Shown here in pieces: positions 57,659-64,000 of a DNA stretch of 64,000 bases. Origin of the DNA: Pleurocapsales cyanobacterium LEGE 06147. GTDB lineage: Bacteria; Cyanobacteriota; Cyanobacteriia; Cyanobacteriales; Xenococcaceae. Positions within the stretch are counted from its first letter, which is position 1; each line of letters opens with the position of its first letter. Below the pieces are notes generated by a model. That model did no database searches, had not been told where the DNA came from, and saw only the letters and a program-made list of their open reading frames with translations. The DNA lies in assembly GCA_015207585.1 (NCBI GenBank), contig JADEWQ010000016.1, forward strand, positions 1-64,000, read 5' to 3'. Both the position numbers and the translations under genes were made by a program.

Positions 57659-58076
57659 TTTACGCTCTCGACCTCTAGATAAAATTCTAACCTAAGGCGA
57701 ATAAATCTGCCGACCTGGCTCGAATCGAATTCGAGCCAGCAAGCGGCAGCGCATTCCGCGTCGCTGCCTAGTTTTCATCTCCGAGATAAATCTACGGAGC
57801 TTTCAACTTCGCAGTTTCTCAGGGTAAGAAATTGCCAAAGATGTAGGAGAATTATTAGAGTTTTTCTTGTGTGCGGTCTTCTAGTCTTCGACGCACTCTG
57901 TGTACGCAGGCGCGCAGCGACCGCCCGAGATCTCGTCTGAAAGCCCCTATATTAGCGATAATCTTCATTTTTTTCTGAAAAGATAAATTTGTTTTATCTT
58001 TATTGTTTTAAAATTGTCTCTTTCAAGCAATCTTCATTACTAAAATATATAATTTTAAATTTATTTATTGCCAAAA
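57659..58076. other. structured intergenic region upstream of tnpB fragment
   Basis: About 420 bp. It contains a perfect inverted repeat at 57715-57739 (CTGGCTCGAAT, loop CGA, ATTCGAGCCAG) and a hairpin at 57745-57768 (GGCAGCG / CGCTGCC). A second GC-rich block, CGCAGGCGCGCAGCGACCGC, lies near 57905. The rest is AT-rich. No gene. Confidence 0.55.
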
Positions 58077-58130
58077 TTTGAGCAAAAAAGGAGAGATACT
58101 TGGCAGCATTAGTTTCTTTACTGATTGGAT

Positions 58131-58155
58131 CTCGCGAATGCGAGTGCTGCCGTAC
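58131..58155 (+). repeat. 25-bp variant of the hairpin repeat
   Basis: CTCGC, loop GAAT (4 nt), GCGAG, then TGCTGCCGTAC, between GGAT and CGCC. Left flank is GGAT instead of GCGAT and the tail has one change. Its length is not a multiple of three. It lies in a doubtful open frame (58078-58371), not in a recognised gene. Confidence 0.8.
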
Positions 58156-58376
58156 CGCCTTTTCCCTAATAATTACCTGCATGGCAACCGAAGCTTTGCT
58201 ATTAACTGGTTTATCGCGACAGTTATTTCTTCTGCAGAATTAGATTCTCCTCGTGTCGATAGTTCTGGTGAAAAAGCTCATCAACAAGCGATCGCACTAC
58301 AACGAAAATTAATGAAAGAGCAATACCGACAGAATTTCTTTTCTGAAGCTAATAAAATTATTTATTTTTGAGGATT

Positions 58377-58526
58377 TTAATTAAATGGAGGTATATATAG
58401 AGAGCAAGCCTGCCATTTACCTTGAACGTCTACACCAAGTTTTTGACATTCACCAAATCCTTTGCCTATTAATTGATAATTGCGACAGTATATACAAACA
58501 CGTTTTTCTCCGTTATTATTCTTCAT
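58377..58526 (-). CDS. small Cys-rich protein, probably zinc-binding
   Basis: 49 residues: MKNNNGEKRVCIYCRNYQLI, GKGFGECQKLGVDVQGKWQA, CSLYIPPFN. Four Cys in the order C-x2-C-x12-C-x13-C can chelate one metal. The text CIYCRNYQ...GECQKLGV..QG.W.AC is a conserved small cyanobacterial protein type. ATG 58526 to TAA 58377. Role unknown. Confidence 0.65.
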   Translation of the reverse strand: MKNNNGEKRVCIYCRNYQLIGKGFGECQKLGVDVQGKWQACSLYIPPFN

Positions 58527-59343
58527 CGTTTTCTTTGGTTTTATATAAATGAAGGATTTTAAAAAAAATATTTAAATCTTTGGTGTCATTAATATACAGG
58601 AGAATATTTTTGGGGTGTATCTATCTCAAGACATAAAAGGTTTAACGCTATCTACTGCTTTTTTGCGAGATTTGTACCCCATACTTTTTAACTAAAAGAA
58701 AACATTGATTCTTCGAGCGAGGCGATCCCTGACTAAATGAAGCGATGAATACCTATTGAACCGTGCTTAAAGCAGATAGATTAATCAGGCTAAATAGAGC
58801 AACCTATTTGAGTGTGAACTAAGGGTGGCGATGAGGTGCTAGGTATTAAGTGATTTCAATTCTGGATAGTAGGTGATGGATCTGCAAGATCTGATGAGAG
58901 AAAGACTGTTTTTAGCCACTAGTAACTAGTTAACCAGCACTTTTGAAGTAAGTTCGTTAAAAAAAATTTGAGGTTGGTTAAGGAGAAAAGGATAATTTCC
59001 TCGTTTTTTCAACCCTTTCCTTCTAGTTTTTCATGTTCTACACAACTCGTCGAACTGACGTTTTTACAGCCGAGCGAATCGTTACGGATTCCCATACGCT
59101 ATGATCGGTAGTAGTTGAGCAAGAAAAAATTGGTTTATAACAGAAATTAAGCAATTCGATCTATGGAAACAAGGTCTCTATTTTGAAAGATGTTTTACTT
59201 TATTTTTTTCATATAAGCTTAGCTTTATAGTTAAAAAAGTAGAGGGAAAATATATCTACAGAAAATATTAATTAATACCAATAACCCATTCCCCATTGAT
59301 ATGAATTGATAGTTGTTTTCCCTTTTTTCTATAATTAATCAAA
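58527..59343. other. long intergenic region with a possible structured RNA
   Basis: About 820 bp without a supportable protein gene. Between 58748 and 58847 the ends AATACCTA and TAGGTATT pair across a ~85-nt interior, and a GGTTG...CAACC hairpin followed by T-runs lies near 58972-59025. A sequence like this could be a non-coding RNA with a terminator. I cannot match it to 6S, tmRNA, SRP or RNase P RNA. The last 100 bp would hold the promoter of the deaminase gene. Confidence 0.4.
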
Positions 59344-59781
59344 ATGACTCACGAAAATTTTATGCGTGCGGGATTAACTGAGGCACAAAAAGGAGATTTG
59401 CCTTACAGTGCTATTTTAGTTAAAGATAATCAAATTATTGTCCGAGGATTTAATACAGCCCAAACCGATAATGATGTCTCTGCCCATGCGGAAATAAATG
59501 TTTTGCGGAGTTTTACTAAACAAAAAAAGAATTATTCTCTTGATGTATTCAAAGAATATACCTTGTATACTACTTGCGAACCCTGTCCCATGTGCGCGGC
59601 AGCTTGTGTCTGGGCAGGAGTCTCTGAAATTGTCTTTGGGGCTTCTATAGAGCAATTAATCGCCATCGGCTCAGAACAAATCGATTTATCCTGCGAAGCA
59701 TTAGTCGCCAAGGAATTTCAAGATATCAAGATAACTAAAGGGATTCTCGCTCAAGAGTGCTTAGAATTATTTAAGAAGTAA
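59344..59781 (+). CDS. nucleoside/guanine deaminase, CDA family
   Basis: 145 residues. Zinc ligands in HAEINVL (near residue 48) and PCPMCAAACVWAGVSEIVFGA (near 79-95), the family core. The size and the sequence around GFNTAQTDNDVSAHAEIN favour guanine deaminase or a general nucleoside deaminase rather than TadA. The stop abuts the next ATG, so it is translationally coupled to the ABC1 kinase gene. Confidence 0.85.
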   Translation: MTHENFMRAGLTEAQKGDLPYSAILVKDNQIIVRGFNTAQTDNDVSAHAEINVLRSFTKQKKNYSLDVFKEYTLYTTCEPCPMCAAACVWAGVSEIVFGASIEQLIAIGSEQIDLSCEALVAKEFQDIKITKGILAQECLELFKK

Positions 59782-61434
59782 ATGTTTGCTCTAACACAAA
59801 ACACTTCCCGTCAAAGAGAAATAGTCGAAGTCGTTTTTCGCAACGGTTGGGACTATATGCGAGGACTACTTACTCGCGGTAAAGCTGAAGAACCTCGCTT
59901 GCCCTCTCCTGCCGTTCTGCGCAATATATTGATTGAATTGGGTCCGGTTTACGTTAAGCTGGGTCAACTGCTGTCCACTCGTCCCGATCTCTTGCCAGGA
60001 AGGTATGTAGAGGCGCTGACCGATTTGCAAGCACGAGTACCTCCCGTTCCTTGGACTGGGAGAGTAGAAAACCAAATTCAGCAAGAAATAGGACGACCTT
60101 TAGAAGAGGTTTTTGCCAGCATCGATCGAGAAGCGATCGCGGCTGGTTCAATTGCTCAGGTTCATCGCGCTAGTCTTAAAGATGGGCAACAAGTAGCTCT
60201 TAAAGTACAACGTCCTGGCATTGAAGTAGTAGTAGCCCAGGATATTGCCCTGCTCAAAAGTTTGGCAGAGTTGGTTTCTATGACCGATTTTGGCAAGGAC
60301 TTCGATATTGTTGCTCTTGCCGAAGAGTTTACTAATGCTCTCAAAGCCGAACTAGACTTTACTATCGAAGCTGACTATACCGATCAATTGCGTCGCAATC
60401 TATCTAGCAGCAAGTGGTTCGATCCTCAACAAATAGCGATTCCGAAAGTTTATTGGGGTTTGACTACTCCCAAACTATTAACTCTTGAATGGTTAGATGG
60501 TACTCCTATCCTCGAAGCCAAATTACCTGAAAAAAAAGATGGAAAAGACCTAGCTACCCAACGCAGAGAGATTACTACTTTAGTCTGTCGTGCCTTCTTT
60601 CAGCAACTCTATATTGATGGCTTTTTCCACGCCGATCCCCATCCAGGCAATATTTTTTATCTTTCAGATGGTAGAGTTGCCCTCTTAGACTGCGGCATGA
60701 TCGGACGGTTAGACCCTCGAACCCAGCAAATTTTAACAGAAATGTTACTGGCGATCGTCGATCTCGATGCTCCCCGATGCACTCAACTGACGATTGAATT
60801 GGCAGAGGCAGGTCAACCAGTTAGTTTAAACCGCCTGACCAATGACTACGATCGCATCTTGCGCAAATATTATAATCTCAGTATTTCGCAAATTAATTTT
60901 AGCGAGGTTTTCTACGAAGTCTTGGAAGTATCGCGGAACAATAAAATACGCTTGCCTGGTAACATGGGTTTATATGCCAAAACTCTAGCCAACCTAGAAG
61001 GATTAGCTCGCGGGTTCGATCCGCAAGTTAATCTCCTCGATGAAATTAAACCCTTGATGGTCGATTTATTTCGCCGTCAACTGTTAGGGGTGAATCCCGT
61101 CGAAACCATGCTGCGTACGGCACTCGACCTCAAAAGTTTATCATTGCGATCGCCCCGTCTCATCGAGTTATTCTTGGACAGATTAACATCAGAAACTTTG
61201 AAATGGAATCTTCAGATACCGGAACTCGCATCTTTACGTCGGAGTCTGGATGATTCTGCCAATCGTCTTTCTTTTAGTATTATTGTCGGTTCCTTAATTA
61301 TGGGCGCGGCTATTATTTCAGGTAGTCCGCAGACTGCCCAAATATCTTTAGTAAGCAATATTTTGTTTGCTACCGCTAGTTTCTTGGGTATCTGGTTAAT
61401 TGTCAGTATTTTGCGATCGGGAGACCTTAAATAA
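59782..61434 (+). CDS. ABC1/UbiB-family atypical kinase
   Basis: 550 residues. KxGQ motif in VYVKLGQLLSTRPDLLP near 54, alanine-rich loop AAGSIAQVHRA near 118, KVQRPGIE, catalytic region GFFHADPHPGNIFYLSDGRVALLDCGMIGRL near 285-315. C-terminal membrane segments (about 495-548). The family (UbiB, ABC1K) supports quinone/prenyl-lipid metabolism with an unusual ATPase activity. Immediate junction with the deaminase gene, no space. Confidence 0.92.
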   Translation: MFALTQNTSRQREIVEVVFRNGWDYMRGLLTRGKAEEPRLPSPAVLRNILIELGPVYVKLGQLLSTRPDLLPGRYVEALTDLQARVPPVPWTGRVENQIQQEIGRPLEEVFASIDREAIAAGSIAQVHRASLKDGQQVALKVQRPGIEVVVAQDIALLKSLAELVSMTDFGKDFDIVALAEEFTNALKAELDFTIEADYTDQLRRNLSSSKWFDPQQIAIPKVYWGLTTPKLLTLEWLDGTPILEAKLPEKKDGKDLATQRREITTLVCRAFFQQLYIDGFFHADPHPGNIFYLSDGRVALLDCGMIGRLDPRTQQILTEMLLAIVDLDAPRCTQLTIELAEAGQPVSLNRLTNDYDRILRKYYNLSISQINFSEVFYEVLEVSRNNKIRLPGNMGLYAKTLANLEGLARGFDPQVNLLDEIKPLMVDLFRRQLLGVNPVETMLRTALDLKSLSLRSPRLIELFLDRLTSETLKWNLQIPELASLRRSLDDSANRLSFSIIVGSLIMGAAIISGSPQTAQISLVSNILFATASFLGIWLIVSILRSGDLK

Positions 61435-61483
61435 AAGTCAAAAATTATTATCTTGGTTTCCTATTACTTATTTAGGTATTGGT

Positions 61484-62200
61484 TTAATTTTCAAACAAAA
61501 TTTCTTCTTCTAATTTTTGCCAGCGAGTATCTGCATCGATAACGGTTGCATCAACTTCTGGGTTTATTTGATTAGGAGAGGTAAAGGTATTGAATATACT
61601 CCAGCTTAGAAAAAAACCAAATAAAATAGTTAAGCCTATGCCTAAATTCTCCGATGTAGAATTATTGAAGAGCTTCTTAAAGCGATTACTATTATTAACT
61701 TGATGAACTCCAAGCAGATTCTGCTGTCTTGCGCCCGATTGTCTTGGGCTTTCTTCTTTTAATCTTACCCGATCCAAGTTATATTTCAGTTGTTGAAATT
61801 CAGCATCATAAGTACTTGTTATTTTATTTTGAACTCTTTCTCGTAGGGCTTCAAGAATTTCTTTTAAAGCAATCAGATTGTTTATTTTTTCTTCTAGAAA
61901 CACTAAACGAGGAAGTTCTGCTTCTAAATTTTTAATTAAAGTTTGCATTTCTAACTGCCTTACTCGATCGCTGTTTATTTTTTCTGCTCTACTGACTCCA
62001 TGCCGTAAACTTTTAGTAGATTGGTTACTATTTCGATCGAGTTCTTTTAGCTGCTGTCTCAAAATTTTTAAATTATCGGGTAAGTCACCGAGATTTTCCT
62101 GGATTTTATCCATCTGTTCGAGTACAGGAAGCCAATGTTCTAAAATAATAGTGATGCCTGCTAGATCTTGCCGTAAGTTAATCTTATCTATCCCATTCAT
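61484..62200 (-). CDS. coiled-coil protein with one C-terminal membrane helix
   Basis: 238 residues. Heptad-like charged helices over residues 10-150 (LEEKINNLIALKEILEALRERVQ), then a linker and a single membrane helix near 190-212 (LGIGLTILFGFFLSWSIF). Short acidic C-terminus. Not recognised. Possibly a tail-anchored structural protein. Convergent with the UbiB gene. Confidence 0.6.
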   Translation of the reverse strand: MNGIDKINLRQDLAGITIILEHWLPVLEQMDKIQENLGDLPDNLKILRQQLKELDRNSNQSTKSLRHGVSRAEKINSDRVRQLEMQTLIKNLEAELPRLVFLEEKINNLIALKEILEALRERVQNKITSTYDAEFQQLKYNLDRVRLKEESPRQSGARQQNLLGVHQVNNSNRFKKLFNNSTSENLGIGLTILFGFFLSWSIFNTFTSPNQINPEVDATVIDADTRWQKLEEEILFEN

Positions 62201-62365
62201 TTTAAGCTTAATCCACTTGATGCGAAATAAATTTGTTTAATTCCTGTTTGTTTCTCTTAAACATATCAATAATTTAAATTAATATTCTTCTATCGAAGGT
62301 AAGAGTAAGAGCGATACCTTCGGTTATAAGGGAAAGGTTAAAAATGGTTTCTTTAAATTAATTAT

Positions 62366-62407
62366 TAAAAAAAACAATAGCTCCAAAATTTATAAATTGG
62401 AGCTATC
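62366..62407 (-). terminator. rho-independent terminator
   Basis: On minus: GATAGCTCCAA, short loop, TTGGAGCTATT, then a T-run (complement of AAAAAAAA at 62367-62374). It ends the small acidic gene at 62501-62824. Confidence 0.75.
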
Positions 62408-62500
62408 TTTAATATTTATTGCTTTCAAAACACCAGGAAAAGCTAGTTAGAGAAATACTCGCTCTAGCTTTTAATTATTGATTTAGTAACTTTTAATTTC

Positions 62501-62824
62501 TTAAACAAGACCTTGTCCTTTCCGTCCTTCTCCTCCTGGTTCATTAACTTCTTCTAATTCCTCTGCTCGTTCAGCTTTTAGTTCTTCTTCTTTTTCTCGC
62601 AAATCTCCCGGCTCTTCTACATACATCTCTGGTTCGATAGCATAATTATTCATCAAACCTTCTTTATCTACAGTGTAGCCGGCTGTAGTATCTATATCGC
62701 CTTCTTTTTCGGGCAGTTTCTCAAAATCTTCACCCTCTCTATCTTCTCGCGCTGCTGTTTCTGCAGGTTTGATATGAGGATCGTACTGATCGCTGAAGTT
62801 AGCTTTTTCTGCTTCTTTAGTCAT
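62501..62824 (-). CDS. small acidic, disordered conserved protein
   Basis: 107 residues, rich in Glu, Asp, Lys and Pro, no hydrophobic core, with ETAAREDREGEDFEKLPEKE and DTTAGYTVDKEGLMNNYAIEPE. Probably intrinsically disordered. Similar proteins occur in many cyanobacteria and are stress-linked in annotation, but function is not established. Good ribosome site (GAGGTAATT) before ATG 62824. A terminator follows. Confidence 0.65.
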   Translation of the reverse strand: MTKEAEKANFSDQYDPHIKPAETAAREDREGEDFEKLPEKEGDIDTTAGYTVDKEGLMNNYAIEPEMYVEEPGDLREKEEELKAERAEELEEVNEPGGEGRKGQGLV

Positions 62825-62874
62825 TTTAATTACCTCAAATTAATAACTTTAAATTAATTGGACGAGCTAATCTA

Positions 62875-63057
62875 CTACTTATCGATTTTTGGTACGATAT
62901 CTGGACGTTCTTTATCTTCCCAGCCTACAGGACGCTTAGAGTTATACCAAGCGATCGAACCAATGGTAGCGGCAGCTATGAAACCAACTACCAAAGCAAT
63001 GGTTGCTGCATAAGGAAAATGAGGTTGGTTGGTAGCAACTTCTAATAGCAAATTCAT
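62875..63057 (-). CDS. small single-helix thylakoid protein, possibly Psb35
   Basis: 60 residues. One membrane helix (about 17-38, TIALVVGFIAAATIGSIAWY) followed by NSKRPVGWEDKERPDIVPKID. The tail pattern AWYNSKRPxGWExKERPD resembles, from memory, the small PSII assembly factor Psb35 of cyanobacteria. ATG 63057 has AAAGGAGAAC upstream. The assignment is tentative; the helix and start are clear. Confidence 0.6.
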   Translation of the reverse strand: MNLLLEVATNQPHFPYAATIALVVGFIAAATIGSIAWYNSKRPVGWEDKERPDIVPKIDK

Positions 63058-63773
63058 TTTTATGTTCTCCTTTAAATCTGCATTAGTGGTACTTCAGCCT
63101 AGCTATTATATTACCAGCTTGACAACTTTCTTTTTATAGATTAAATATCTATCTCAAGATAGATGTATTATTTGTCTTATTTTAAAAAATGGACAAATTC
63201 TATTTATCTATTTTTTAAAAGATGGATAGACAATGACATAAATGGAGTAGAATATTTTTCTTGACAACCCTAATTGCCAGAAATACATAGTCTCAAAACA
63301 ATTATTTTCACTATGCTAGCTTTGAGAAAATAATAGATAATGGCAACTAAAAACACTACTCTCAATTAAGCTGCACAAACTGCAAACAAATTTAGAGGCT
63401 AAAGATATATCTATAGCTATGTTAGTATTTTAAGCTCTAAGCTTTTTAAAATAAATCAACTCAATGTTAGATTGTTTTGGCTAAATAACTACATCTTCTG
63501 ATGGATACAAACAAATAAATTAGATCGTATCTTACATTTTAAGTAATAATAGCGATTGTCTAGTTTGAAAAGTTGGGATAATAAACACTGTAAATAAAAC
63601 AAATACTCACTTGCAACCCAAAGGTTTAAAGAATATTATCTTAGCTATTTAGCTAAATTGTACCTTCTTGTTCTATTATTGCTTTGCTTTGGAATGCACT
63701 GTTATTCAATAACTTGAGAAAATTTTTTTTCCTAACTTGTGAGTAGCGGTCCAAATTTAGAGGAAATAATTCA
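63058..63773. other. AT-rich intergenic region
   Basis: About 715 bp. A TTTTAAAAAATGGACAAA/TTTTTTAAAAGATGGATAG stretch near 63180-63225 repeats imperfectly. No gene, terminator or mobile element I can support. It must contain divergent promoters for the small thylakoid protein and the DUF2294 gene. Confidence 0.5.
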
Positions 63774-64000
63774 ATGACAGAAACTTTACCTACTCGGGGA
63801 CAATTAGAACGTCAACTATCTCAAAGTATTCAGGCTTTTTATCGCAAACAATTGGGACACCAGCCTTCCAAGGTAACTTGTCAACTTTTCGGCGAAAAGC
63901 TGGCAGTGATTATGGAAGACTCTCTTACTAATGCCGAACAAATGTTAGCTGAAGAAGGTAAAGAAGACTTAGCTGAAGAAGTCCGCTCTAATTTAAATGA
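63774..64000 (+). CDS. DUF2294 protein, 3' end outside window
   Basis: 75 codons are visible: MTETLPTRGQLERQLSQSIQ, AFYRKQLGHQPSKVTCQLFG, KLAVIMEDSLTNAEQMLAEE. PTRGxLER and LGHQPSKVxCQL followed by EDSLT are the DUF2294 signature, common in cyanobacteria and Bacillus. AGAGGAAAT precedes ATG 63774. Continues past the window end. Confidence 0.8.
   Translation, partial: MTETLPTRGQLERQLSQSIQAFYRKQLGHQPSKVTCQLFGEKLAVIMEDSLTNAEQMLAEEGKEDLAEEVRSNLN

Noticed and set aside
58078-58371. 97-codon open frame on plus containing the 25-bp repeat
   Set aside because: TTG start without clear homology; the frame depends on the 25-bp insertion, and removing it changes the frame downstream. Not called as a gene.
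58748-58847. Known RNA family (6S, SRP, tmRNA or RNase P RNA) in the deaminase upstream gap
   Set aside because: Conserved motifs of these RNAs are not seen; only a generic stem is present.

Overview
The window reads as chromosome from a cyanobacterium. It carries psbI, pxcA, a ferredoxin-type nirA, a cyanobacterial ftsZ-ftsQ pair, many small cyanobacteria-specific protein families (DUF1816, DUF760, DUF3611, DUF2294, Mo-nitro_C) and a very high density of the HIP1 octamer GCGATCGC. The Na+-type N-ATPase, NrtP-type nitrate permease, Na+:solute symporter and abundant decayed mobile DNA fit a marine, halotolerant or alkaliphilic unicellular or baeocytous lineage (Chroococcales/Pleurocapsales-like). 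That placement is inference; no rRNA is present.

Layout. 1-2.3 kb: decayed accessory DNA (truncated MBL-fold gene, small helical protein, epimerase fragment, IS200 tnpA fragment). 2.3-12.6 kb: an N-type F1Fo-ATPase locus, atpD-(membrane ORF)-atpC-atpQ // atpR-atpB-atpE-atpF-atpA-atpG, broken between atpQ and atpR by two antisense genes (an M50 site-2 protease and an N-terminally truncated MBL-rhodanese gene). 12.6-20.4 kb: membrane and secreted proteins, a cardiolipin synthase-like PLD, a decayed antiporter, two head-to-head tnpB relics and two MITEs. 20.5-29 kb: Na+:solute symporter, acetyltransferase, repeat-bearing secreted proteins, the ferric-iron transporter futA/futB. 29-36 kb: cobM-lgt, then nirA-nrtP behind an NtcA-type promoter, a response-regulator relic and a catalase gene with its core deleted. 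36-39.8 kb: obgE, a TerB/Mo-nitro_C protein, comF, DUF1816 and a gutted methyltransferase. 40-46 kb: an unknown decayed gene interrupted by an intact IS630, a RecB/UvrD-like protein and pxcA. 46.5-57 kb: ftsQ-ftsZ-thiD-scpB, ctp protease, psbI, gcvT, an S1 protein, dienelactone hydrolase and a PfpI-family protein. 57-64 kb: a tnpB fragment, small proteins, a deaminase next to an ABC1 kinase, and a DUF2294 gene running off the end.

Main hunt result. A 24-bp dispersed element occurs six times in 64 kb. It is a hairpin (CTCGC, 3-4 nt loop, GCGAG) followed by TGCTGCCGCAC. In at least three copies it sits exactly inside a HIP1 site (GCGAT^CGC), and four copies lie in frame inside genes (atpA, comF, a RecB-like gene, scpB), adding eight residues to each protein. 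One copy has both stem arms changed in a compensating way (CCTGC/GCAGG), so the secondary structure appears to be kept. This resembles the class of small dispersed repeats known from other cyanobacteria, but here the target and the protein-coding insertions are directly readable. A second theme is gene decay by internal or terminal deletion: the two MBL genes, catalase, methyltransferase, antiporter, response regulator, tnpB and the IS630-interrupted gene.
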